Origin: Ardenticatenaceae bacterium | Lineage (GTDB): Bacteria; Chloroflexota; Anaerolineae; Promineifilales; Promineifilaceae | Direction: 5' to 3' | Assembly (NCBI GenBank): GCA_020634565.1 | Contig: JACKBN010000029.1 | Span: forward strand, 1 to 20,833 | Length of the DNA stretch: 20,833 nt | In this document: in pieces, positions 13,162-20,741 of the stretch | How positions within the stretch are numbered: position 1 is the stretch's first letter | Layout: every line of letters starts with the position of its first letter | The notes under the pieces: generated by a model | The model's database searches: none | Told to the model about the DNA's origin: nothing | What the model saw: the letters and a program-made list of their open reading frames with translations, nothing else | Translations under genes and position numbers: made by a program

Positions 13162-14700
13162 ATGGATTTTATTCAAGATAACCTGCTGAATTTAATCATT
13201 TTCTTTCCAGCTATGGCGGCATTGATTGTTTTCTTGATGCCCGAAGATGAAAAGAACCTGATTCGCCGCCTGGCCCTGGTATTGAGCCTGGTGCCCATCG
13301 TGTTGGTGCTCATCATGTGGTTCAACTACGATCGTGTGGCTGCCGATATCCAATTTGAGGTATTTGCCGAATGGTTCCCGGCCATTGGCGCAAATTACCA
13401 TATGGGTATTGATGGCATCAGCCTGCCCCTCTTTTTCCTCACGGTCGTTTTGACCCCGCTGGCTATCCTGGCCTCCTTTAGCATTGAAGAAAAGGTGCGG
13501 ATGTACATGGTGCTGTTCCTTATCATGGAAACGGCCATGTTGGGGCTGTTCGCCTCGCTGGACCTGATGATCTTCTTTGTTTTCTGGGAGTTTGGCCTGG
13601 TGCCGATGTACTTCCTCATCAAGCTGTGGGGTGGTAAGGACCGTGACTACGCTTCGTTTAAATTCTTTATTTATACGATGGCCGGTAGTTTGGGTTTGCT
13701 GCTTTCGATTCAGGTGATTGGCCTCTCGATGGGCACGTTTGATATTCCCACTTTGATGGACATTTGGGTGAACACGGCAAGCGGCCGTTTGGCTGGTACC
13801 GGCCTGGATGTAGAAGTGGTGAAGTCTATTGCTTACTGGGCATTCTTTATCGCTTTTGCCATCAAAGTGCCGATTTGGCCATTCCATACCTGGCTGCCCG
13901 ACGCCCATACACAAGCGCCGACGGCTGGCTCCATGATTCTGGCTGGCGTTTTGCTGAAGCTAGGTGCTTACGGTTTTATCCGGTTGGTGATTCCGTTGTT
14001 CCCGCAACAGGCAAACCAAACGGCCGTTATCCTGGCCTGGCTTGGTGCTGCGAGTATCGTATTGGGTGGTTTTGCTGCCTATGGCCAATGGGACTTCAAA
14101 CGATTGGTCGCTTACTCCTCCATTAACCACATGGGTTTTGTGGTGCTGGGCATTGCGGTGATGGCCTTTGCCTATGGCAAATCCTTTGCTGACCCGGCTG
14201 CCAGCACAGATGCGGTTATGGCTACCAGCGGCGCTGTCTTCCAAATGATTAACCATGGTTTGTCTGCCGCCGGCATGTTCTTCCTGGTCGGTGTCATCTA
14301 CGACAGGGCGCATACGCGCGATTTGAAGCAGTTTGGTGGTATCTGGACCATCATGCCCGTTTACGGCACGATTCTCATTTTTACCAGCATGGCCTCCCTT
14401 GGCTTGCCCGGTCTCAATGGTTTTGTAAGCGAATTTATGATTGTGCGGGGCAGCTGGAGCTTCTTTACGCTACAGTTGGCTATCTCCATGCTGGGTCTGC
14501 TGATGACCGGTGCCTATATTCTGAAAGGCATTGGCGAAACGTTACATGGTCCCGTGAAGAAAGAATGGCTTAAGCTGCCAGACATGACTTTGCGTGAACA
14601 TCTGGTAATTTGGCCATTGATGGCGCTCATGCTGAGCTTGGGCATTTGGCCACAATGGATTTTAGTCTTTATCAACGACACGATTACGAAACTTTTTTAG
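13162..14700 (+). CDS. nuoM: NADH-quinone oxidoreductase subunit M, first copy
   Basis: An antiporter-like proton pump of the complex I membrane arm, 512 residues, about 14 helices. All canonical charged residues are present: Glu143 in TM5 (FWEFGLVPMYFLI), Lys235 in TM7 (AFAIKVPIWPFHTWLPDAH), Lys266 in TM8 (AGVLLKLGAYG) and Glu424 in TM12 (GLNGFVSEFMI). It lies 36 bp after nuoL, with only a short AGGT before the ATG. A second, diverged nuoM follows. Confidence 0.95.
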   Translation: MDFIQDNLLNLIIFFPAMAALIVFLMPEDEKNLIRRLALVLSLVPIVLVLIMWFNYDRVAADIQFEVFAEWFPAIGANYHMGIDGISLPLFFLTVVLTPLAILASFSIEEKVRMYMVLFLIMETAMLGLFASLDLMIFFVFWEFGLVPMYFLIKLWGGKDRDYASFKFFIYTMAGSLGLLLSIQVIGLSMGTFDIPTLMDIWVNTASGRLAGTGLDVEVVKSIAYWAFFIAFAIKVPIWPFHTWLPDAHTQAPTAGSMILAGVLLKLGAYGFIRLVIPLFPQQANQTAVILAWLGAASIVLGGFAAYGQWDFKRLVAYSSINHMGFVVLGIAVMAFAYGKSFADPAASTDAVMATSGAVFQMINHGLSAAGMFFLVGVIYDRAHTRDLKQFGGIWTIMPVYGTILIFTSMASLGLPGLNGFVSEFMIVRGSWSFFTLQLAISMLGLLMTGAYILKGIGETLHGPVKKEWLKLPDMTLREHLVIWPLMALMLSLGIWPQWILVFINDTITKLF

Positions 14701-14775
14701 TCATTGAGTAACTAAGTAATTGGGTAATCAAGAGATTGAATCAATTCTGAATTACCCCTTTACCGAATTACCTTT
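14701..14775. repeat. 7-nt-period intergenic repeat between the two nuoM genes
   Basis: GTAATTG- and GGTAATC-like words on the left are matched by ATTACCC, TACCGAA and ATTACC words on the right, which are their reverse complements. The layout is the same as the repeat before nuoL but with a different unit, and it is likewise followed by a GGAAGAG ribosome binding site. Confidence 0.55.
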
Positions 14776-14802
14776 AACACTCTTTACGCGGGAAGAGAAT
14801 TT

Positions 14803-16422
14803 ATGGAATTTCCCTTTTTATCAATCATTACGCTGTCCCCGATAGCAGCGGCCATCATTATCCTCATGCTTCCTAAAGAGCGCGGGGAGAATGCGCGCAT
14901 GTTAGCGTTGGCGGCTGCGATTATCGGCTTGATTTTGTCAGCCTATGTGTACTTTTCCTACAATGCCAATCTGCCAGCGGCAGGAACGCAGTGGGCAAAT
15001 ACCTTGCAGTTTGTGGAATTGCATCCCTGGATTCCCAGCATCGGCATCAACTATCACCTGGGCGTTGACGGGCTGAGTGCCACGCTGGTATTTCTCACGG
15101 CAATTGTTGGGGTAGGCGGTACGCTCATCTCTTGGAGCATTGAGGATCGGCCACGTGAGTTTTTTGCCTTCTTCATGCTGCTGGTTGCCGGTGTTCATGG
15201 CGTATTTGTGGCGGTAGATGCTTTCTTGCTCTTCTTCTTCTATGAGCTGGCAGTGCTGCCCATGTATGTCATGATTGTCATTTGGGGCTGGAAGGAACGG
15301 CGCGAATATGCGGCCATGAAGCTGACGCTTTACTTGCTGATTGGTAGCTTCATCTCCTTTATTGCTTTCCTGGTCCTTTACTTCCAACTGCCGGAACCCA
15401 CGTTCGACCTGACGGTTTGGGCGGAAGCTGATTTTGCGACCAGCTTGCAGATTGCCTGGTTCTTGCCACTCTTCCTGGGGTTTGCGGTGTTGGCGGGTAC
15501 ATTCCCGTTCCACAACTGGTCTCCGGATGGTCACGTGGCAGCGCCAACGGCCGTTTCCATGATTCATGCCGGTGTTTTGATGAAGTTGGGCGCCTACGCT
15601 TCAATGCGCGTTGGTATCCAGATTTTGCCCGAAGGTACCGTTTACTGGATGCCCTTCATCATCTTGCTGACGTTAGTAAATGTGCTGTACGGTTCATTTA
15701 TTGCCATGCGTCAGCGCGACATGAAATACCTCATCGGTTACTCCAGTGTAAGCCACATGGGCTTGGTCGCGATGGGTTTTGCCGCTATGAACATGAACGG
15801 TTTCATCGGCGCAGGCGTGCAGATGGTGAGCCACGGCGTCATGACAGCCCTCTTCTTCTCCGTGGTTGGTATGATGTACGATCGAGCCCACACCCGAAGC
15901 ATGGATGAGCTCAGCGGTATGAGCAAAGTGCTGCCTTGGGGTGCAGTCGCCTTCATTATTGGCGGTTTGGTGTCCATGGGTATGCCGGGGCTTTCCGGTT
16001 TTGTGGCAGAGTTCCCCATTTTCCTTGGGGTTTGGGAAGGCAATGGCCTAAGCCTGATTGGCACAGCGTTCTCCCTCAATCCAGCCAATTACTATCGCTG
16101 GATTGCCATATTGTCTGCCCCAGCTATTGTGATTACGGCCGCATACATTTTGCGCGCTGTGGGTACCGTATTCTTTGGCGAATACGACGAGCATAAATGG
16201 CACGACATGCGGCCAATTTTGCCCATCGACAAGGTTGTGTTGGTTAGCTTTGTGGTTATCTTGCTGGTAATCGGCATTTACCCCCAAATCATCGTCCCGA
16301 TGGTGGAATCTGGGGTACGACCGGTTGTTGCTCGACTACAAGAGGCACAACAAGCATTTACGATTTTAGACACAGTACAGGTTGGGGCGCACAACCTGCT
16401 GCAATGGTTGGGAGGTGCATAA
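14803..16422 (+). CDS. nuoM: NADH-quinone oxidoreductase subunit M, second diverged copy
   Basis: A 539-residue NuoM paralogue. Retained: Glu148 in TM5 (FFYELAVLPMYVMIVIWG), Lys261 in TM8 (HAGVLMKLGAYA), the ISYSS-like HMG motif near 313-320, and Glu403 in TM12 (LSGFVAEFPIF). At the TM7 position, the first copy's AFAIKVPIWPFHTW corresponds to GFAVLAGTFPFHNW, so the normally essential lysine is Leu230. The copies are clearly diverged (HNWSPDGHVAAPTAVSM against HTWLPDAHTQAPTAGSM), not a recent duplication. Ribosome binding site GGAAGAG. The stop codon abuts the nuoN start. Confidence 0.92.
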   Translation: MEFPFLSIITLSPIAAAIIILMLPKERGENARMLALAAAIIGLILSAYVYFSYNANLPAAGTQWANTLQFVELHPWIPSIGINYHLGVDGLSATLVFLTAIVGVGGTLISWSIEDRPREFFAFFMLLVAGVHGVFVAVDAFLLFFFYELAVLPMYVMIVIWGWKERREYAAMKLTLYLLIGSFISFIAFLVLYFQLPEPTFDLTVWAEADFATSLQIAWFLPLFLGFAVLAGTFPFHNWSPDGHVAAPTAVSMIHAGVLMKLGAYASMRVGIQILPEGTVYWMPFIILLTLVNVLYGSFIAMRQRDMKYLIGYSSVSHMGLVAMGFAAMNMNGFIGAGVQMVSHGVMTALFFSVVGMMYDRAHTRSMDELSGMSKVLPWGAVAFIIGGLVSMGMPGLSGFVAEFPIFLGVWEGNGLSLIGTAFSLNPANYYRWIAILSAPAIVITAAYILRAVGTVFFGEYDEHKWHDMRPILPIDKVVLVSFVVILLVIGIYPQIIVPMVESGVRPVVARLQEAQQAFTILDTVQVGAHNLLQWLGGA

Positions 16423-18000
16423 GTGAGCTTAGAACCAACACTTTCCTGGTATCTCGCGCTTGCCCCAGAAATTGCTCTGGCAATCTTGCTGGTTGCCATT
16501 CAGGTTTACAGCCGCACTTTGCCTTCAGATCAACAGCGCAAAGTTGGCCTCATGACGGCCTGGGGAGCTTTCATCGTTTTGTTGCTGACTCTGGGCCTCT
16601 GGTATTTTGCTGGCGAGCCTAGCAATGAGCTAAACGATAATTTGGGTGCTACCCTGATTTGGGGCGGCATGATTCGGCATGACCTGATTACCCTGGTGTT
16701 CCGGGTGATCTTCCTGGCAGCGCTGACAACCACCAGCTTGATTTCGCTCGATGTGAAGCGGCTGCAGAAGGTGGAATATTACGCGCTGCTGATCATGGCC
16801 ACGATGGGCTTTAGCCTGATGGGGGCTTCTGCTGATCTGATTATGCTGTACATCGGCTTGGAAATGGCCAGTATCTCTTCTTATGTGCTGGCTGGTTTTG
16901 CCAAGAACGAAGATCGGTCACCTGAAGCTGGTATGAAGTACTTTGTTTATGGCGCTTTTGCCACAGGTCTTATGCTTTATGGCATGAGTTTGGTATATGG
17001 TCTGACTGGTCAAACTAATCTGTATGTGATTGGGCAAATGGTTTTAGGCGTCCCTGCCCCGATAGATGTGGCTAATAATCCTACCATGGTGGCCGACATC
17101 CAGAACATCAACGCAGTGCTGTTAATTGCCGCTGCGATGATTATTGTGGGCTTTGGCTTCAAGATTTCGGCCGTACCGTTCCACTTCTGGACGCCAGATG
17201 TGTACGAAGGTAGCCCGACACCATTTACCGCGTTTGTTTCTACCGCTTCTAAGGCAGCCGGTTTTGCCGTTTTTATGCGTGTCTTTACCTCCGGCATGCT
17301 AAACTTCCACCCCGACCGAATTGGTCAGCAGGGGCAGGGGAGTGATTGGTGGTTTATGCTGGTTTCCATGTGCATCATCACGATGACGGTGGGGAACTTT
17401 GCGGCTATCTACCAGCGCAATATTAAGCGGATGTTGGCTTACTCCAGCGTGGCTCAGGCCGGTTACGCCATGATTGGTTTGGTGACATTGACGCCGGATG
17501 GTTCCGGGGCCACAATGTTCTACCTGCTGATGTATGTGTTTACAAACGTGGCTGCTTTTGGTGTTATCATCGTTATCAGCAATGTTTCCAAATCGGAGCA
17601 GATGGAAGATTTTTATGGACTCAACAAGCGGTCGCCTTATCTGGCATTGGTGATGCTGTTTGCCTTGCTGTCGTTGGGTGGCATTCCACCAACGGCCGGT
17701 TTCCTGGGCAAGTTCTTTATCTTCAAAGCCGCTGTTGAGGCTGGTTACTGGTGGTTGGCGCTAATTGGTATCTTGAATGCGTTTGTGGCGCTGTATTACT
17801 ACTTGAATGTAGTTAAGTATATGTATTTATACGATTCAGAGCAGGAAGATGTGGCGATTCCGGTTTCACGTGGTGCCTGGGTTGGCCTTGGTTTGTCTAC
17901 GGCCCTTGTCATCATTCTCGGTGTTTATGCCGGGCCTGCTTTTGAATGGACGCGTCAAGCAGCCACCGCTTTCTTTGCCCTTGTCGGCGTCAGTGGCTAA
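16423..18000 (+). CDS. nuoN: NADH-quinone oxidoreductase subunit N
   Basis: The antiporter-like pump closest to the quinone site, 525 residues. Key residues: Glu147 (MLYIGLEMASISSYVLAGF), Lys247 in TM7 (GFGFKISAVPFHFWTPDVYEG), Lys277 in TM8 (STASKAAGFAVF), Lys335 (QRNIKRMLAYSS) and Lys430 in TM12 (GFLGKFFIF). The start is GTG 16423, directly after the stop of the second nuoM, with GGAGG seven bases upstream. It closes the membrane-arm operon; I see no clear terminator before the atp promoter. Confidence 0.95.
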   Translation: MSLEPTLSWYLALAPEIALAILLVAIQVYSRTLPSDQQRKVGLMTAWGAFIVLLLTLGLWYFAGEPSNELNDNLGATLIWGGMIRHDLITLVFRVIFLAALTTTSLISLDVKRLQKVEYYALLIMATMGFSLMGASADLIMLYIGLEMASISSYVLAGFAKNEDRSPEAGMKYFVYGAFATGLMLYGMSLVYGLTGQTNLYVIGQMVLGVPAPIDVANNPTMVADIQNINAVLLIAAAMIIVGFGFKISAVPFHFWTPDVYEGSPTPFTAFVSTASKAAGFAVFMRVFTSGMLNFHPDRIGQQGQGSDWWFMLVSMCIITMTVGNFAAIYQRNIKRMLAYSSVAQAGYAMIGLVTLTPDGSGATMFYLLMYVFTNVAAFGVIIVISNVSKSEQMEDFYGLNKRSPYLALVMLFALLSLGGIPPTAGFLGKFFIFKAAVEAGYWWLALIGILNAFVALYYYLNVVKYMYLYDSEQEDVAIPVSRGAWVGLGLSTALVIILGVYAGPAFEWTRQAATAFFALVGVSG

Positions 18001-18026
18001 TTACAGAGATAAAATACAATTTTACG

Positions 18027-18054
18027 TTGCCCGAACGTTTGATTGTGATATAAT
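18027..18054 (+). promoter_or_regulatory. Candidate promoter of the ATP synthase operon
   Basis: TTGCCC (18027-18032), 16-bp spacer, TATAAT (18049-18054) preceded by TGA, an extended -10. The predicted start is near 18061, about 27 bases before the first gene. An ATGCGC (18053-18058) / GCGCAT (18065-18070) inverted repeat straddles the start site and may be an operator or a leader hairpin. Confidence 0.55.
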
Positions 18055-18087
18055 GCGCAAGCTCGCGCATATTAATAAAAGTAAATT

Positions 18088-18399
18088 GTGTCTGAAAATT
18101 CGCAGTTAAATCAAACGGCCGTCATGATTAACATGGCCAGTCAAGTTGGTTGCATGATGTCTGGTGCAGCGGTCCTTGTTATTGGCTTGGCTTTTGGTGC
18201 GGGCTACCTCCTGGATCGACTCTTCGATACCGGAAACATCCTCACCATCATCTTTTTGGTTGGCAGCTTTCCTGTAACGCTCTTTGCCATGATACAAATT
18301 GGCCTGCGTATGCAAATGCGTATGCAGAAGCAATTGGACGTTATGAAAAAACAGGCACAAAAAGAACAACTCGCACAAGAGGAAGAAAAACAAACATGA
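18088..18399 (+). CDS. AtpI/AtpZ-family ATP synthase-associated protein
   Basis: A 103-residue two-helix membrane protein (about 24-43 and 51-73) followed by a charged, Met/Gln-rich coiled coil (76-102). The G-x-GYLLDRLFDTGNILTIIF stretch (37-56) matches the AtpZ/AtpI type encoded first in F-ATP synthase operons, which assists F0 assembly or cation handling. The start appears to be GTG 18088, with no good Shine-Dalgarno; ATGs further in (MINMASQV) are alternatives. Its stop overlaps the atpB start by four bases (ATGA). Confidence 0.82.
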   Translation: MSENSQLNQTAVMINMASQVGCMMSGAAVLVIGLAFGAGYLLDRLFDTGNILTIIFLVGSFPVTLFAMIQIGLRMQMRMQKQLDVMKKQAQKEQLAQEEEKQT

Positions 18400-19616
18400 A
18401 AAAACGATATTTTATCATCTTGTTTGTTATTGGCATGATTGCCCTTTCATTAGTCCCGTTTATTAGCCCGGTACGGCCGTACATTCAGTTACCTGGTGAA
18501 GTATGGCCAGGGTCACAGAATTGGCCATTTTTTGGGACGGTTTTGGGTGGCATGACCAATACATTTGCATCTACCTTGGTCGCTTGGCTGGTAGTTATCA
18601 TTTTGGCAGTTTCTCTCCGGGCGGGCTCACGCACGGCGGATGAAGTTCCCACTGGCTTCTATAACTTCTTTGAGATGGTTATTGAGGCAGCCTATAACTT
18701 TGCAGAGAATATTGCTGGACCAAAGGTAAAGGATTTCTTTCCGTGGTTCATGTCTTTCCTGCTTATCATTCTGATTACCAACTGGATGGGTTTGATACCC
18801 GGCTGGGATAGTATTGGTTTTTGGGAATTCAAGCCCCATTTTGAGGCAGAGAAAGAAATTTCGGCTATTGAAGATGGTTTAGCTGCCGCAGAGCTAGCGG
18901 GTGAGGAAGATTTTGCAAGATATGTTGCAGGTTTGGAAGAGCGTTTTCATGTAGAAGTACACCTGGAAAATGGTCATCTGAGCCCTGAGACTGAAGAAGA
19001 AATTTTCCATGAGATCGAGCATGAACTGGATGAGGAAAATCTGGGCGACTTGCGTGTGAACGGGCTCTTGTTGCGTGCAGATAAAAATGCTGATGCTAGC
19101 ATAGAAGAACCCGAAACAGATGAAGAAGGCCGTCCTGTTGGGTATAGTACTGAGGCAGCCGATTGGACTATTGTTCCGGTTTTCCGGCCCGGTGCTACCG
19201 ACTTGAACTACACATTGGCCTTTGCCGTGATTGCGATGATTATGGTGCAATACTACGGCTTCAAATACCTGGGTGCACGTGATTACCTTTCCAAATTCTT
19301 CCCGTTCATTGCTAAAGGATGGGGGCAACAGGTTGCGAAAGATCCAATCAAGGCTATTGATCCAATTGTTGGTATACTTGAATTGGTCAGTGAGATTTCG
19401 AAGATTATCTCATTTGCCTTCCGTCTTTTGGGTAACTTGTTCGCTGGTATGGTGCTTCTTTTTGTAATGGCTTTCTTGCTACCCATTGCGAACATGGCGT
19501 TCTTTGGTCTGGAATTCTTCGTTGGTTTGATTCAAGCGGCCGTATTTGGTCTGTTGATGCTTATCTTCATGGTTAGCGCGACTGAAAGCCACCACGGGGA
19601 TGAAGAGCATCACTAA
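18396..19616 (+). CDS. atpB: ATP synthase F0 subunit a with large acidic insertion
   Basis: The stator channel subunit that passes protons to the c-ring. 406 residues against about 270 in E. coli. Core motifs: FFPWFMSFLLIILITNWMGLIPG (114-136), ATDLNYTLAFA (267-277), and the essential arginine Arg343 in SFAFRLLGNLFAG (339-351). The E. coli Glu219 position is Met352, while the His245 position is Glu373 (seven before Gln380), a known alternative placement of the half-channel carboxylate. Between about 137 and 260 lies an extra acidic segment absent from ordinary subunit a. It contains Asp229-K-N-A-D-A-S-I-E-E-P-Glu240, which fits the 12-residue EF-hand spacing. By the E. coli topology this loop faces outside the membrane. 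The C-terminus is His/acid rich (ESHHGDEEHH). Confidence 0.95.
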   Translation: MKKRYFIILFVIGMIALSLVPFISPVRPYIQLPGEVWPGSQNWPFFGTVLGGMTNTFASTLVAWLVVIILAVSLRAGSRTADEVPTGFYNFFEMVIEAAYNFAENIAGPKVKDFFPWFMSFLLIILITNWMGLIPGWDSIGFWEFKPHFEAEKEISAIEDGLAAAELAGEEDFARYVAGLEERFHVEVHLENGHLSPETEEEIFHEIEHELDEENLGDLRVNGLLLRADKNADASIEEPETDEEGRPVGYSTEAADWTIVPVFRPGATDLNYTLAFAVIAMIMVQYYGFKYLGARDYLSKFFPFIAKGWGQQVAKDPIKAIDPIVGILELVSEISKIISFAFRLLGNLFAGMVLLFVMAFLLPIANMAFFGLEFFVGLIQAAVFGLLMLIFMVSATESHHGDEEHH

Positions 19617-19630
19617 TTTTTAAAATTTAT

Positions 19631-19654
19631 GCTGCGGCAGTTTGTAGCCGCAGC
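19631..19654 (+). terminator. Intercistronic hairpin before atpE
   Basis: GCTGCGGC (19631-19638), 8-base loop, GCCGCAGC (19647-19654): a perfect GC-rich stem followed by TCAATTTTG. It may cause partial termination after atpB or protect the 5' end of a processed atpE transcript, consistent with the need for many c subunits. Confidence 0.55.
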
Positions 19655-19751
19655 TCAATTTTGTCTTGTAAATAAACAATAAAGATTTGGGAAGTATCCA
19701 ACTCTTTGCCAAACAGAAAAGAAAAAACATTTCCTGGAGGATATAAACATT

Positions 19752-20000
19752 ATGGATCAAGCAGCTGCTGTAGCTTTAGTAGATGGCCTCAAAGCAATTG
19801 GTGCAGGCCTGGCTATGTTTGGTGCAATCGGTGCCGGTGCTGGTATCGGTATTTTGGTGAGCGGTGCCGTACAAGGTATTGCTCGTAACCCTGATGCAGG
19901 CGGTAACATCCAGACGAACATGATTCTGGGTATCGCCTTCGCAGAAGCGGTTGCCATTTACGCACTGGTTGTGGCTTTGATTATTCTGTTCGTACTCTAA
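19752..20000 (+). CDS. atpE: ATP synthase F0 subunit c
   Basis: The rotor ring subunit, an 82-residue hairpin of two helices. The first helix has GAGAGIG glycine packing (27-33), the polar loop ARNPDAG is at 44-50, and the ion-carrying Glu65 is in ILGIAFAEAVAIYALV. The position of the Na+-binding glutamine in helix 1 is Ile32, and Ala66 replaces the serine of Na+ types, so a proton-specific ring is expected. A strong GGAGG lies 9 bases upstream of the ATG, within a 135-bp spacer that also carries the hairpin. Confidence 0.96.
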   Translation: MDQAAAVALVDGLKAIGAGLAMFGAIGAGAGIGILVSGAVQGIARNPDAGGNIQTNMILGIAFAEAVAIYALVVALIILFVL

Positions 20001-20036
20001 AACAACGGCATACAGAGTCGAAGGAAGGATAACAAT

Positions 20037-20741
20037 ATGGAAGCATTAGGTATTAATTTAGGCTATTTTTTGATGCAGATTTTTGGCATCTTTTCCCTGA
20101 TTCTGCTGCTGTTTGGACTGGTTTACAAACCAGTGCTCAAGGTCTTGGATGAGCGGAAAGCCAAAATTGCCAAGGGTCTGGAAGACGCACGTCAGGCAGC
20201 GATTGCTCGTGATAACGCTGACGCCGACGTGAAGAAAATTTTGGATGAGGCACGTGCCGAAGCCGCTAAAGTGCGCCAGGATGCGGCCGTACAGGCTGAA
20301 AATCAGGCCAACGGTATTCTGGCTCAGGCTCGGGAAGAAGCCAAGTCCATCAAGGCAGCCGCCCAAGCAGAGGCAGAAGGGGAACGCGATCAGATTTTGT
20401 CTGACCTGCGTGGTCAGGTGGCTTCGATTGCTATTGCCGCAGCCAATAAGTTGGTAGGTGAATCGCTGGACGAGAGCCGTCAGCGGGCACTTATTGCCGA
20501 TTTCTTTGCCAAGGTTCCGGCTGATGCCGCTAAGCTGACTGGCACGTCTGGTGAGGTTACCAGTGCGCTGCCGCTGACGGATGCTGAGCAGGCTCAGGTG
20601 AAGCAGGCCTTAAATCTGGAAAGTGTAACCTTTAAGGTAAATCCCAGCATTTTGGGTGGTTTGGTTATTCGCGTGGGCGACAAGGTTGTGGATAGCAGTG
20701 TTGCTACCCGTATGACCGCCATGCGTGATTCTTTGCAATAA
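20037..20741 (+). CDS. atpF: ATP synthase subunit b fused to the C-terminal domain of subunit delta
   Basis: The peripheral stalk of the F-ATP synthase. 234 residues against about 156-170 for a plain b subunit. Residues 1-158 are subunit b: membrane helix 9-30, then YKPVLKVLDERKAKI and a long Ala/Glu/Arg coiled coil. After a short linker (158-172), residues 173-234 (EVTSALPLTDAEQ, VNPSILGGLVIRVGDKVVDSS, VATRMTAM) match the C-terminal domain of subunit delta/OSCP. The N-terminal helical domain of delta is absent. Strong AAGGAAGGA ribosome binding site. What follows lies beyond the window; the last 92 bases contain no visible gene start, only one ACGGCCGT octamer. Confidence 0.93.
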   Translation: MEALGINLGYFLMQIFGIFSLILLLFGLVYKPVLKVLDERKAKIAKGLEDARQAAIARDNADADVKKILDEARAEAAKVRQDAAVQAENQANGILAQAREEAKSIKAAAQAEAEGERDQILSDLRGQVASIAIAAANKLVGESLDESRQRALIADFFAKVPADAAKLTGTSGEVTSALPLTDAEQAQVKQALNLESVTFKVNPSILGGLVIRVGDKVVDSSVATRMTAMRDSLQ

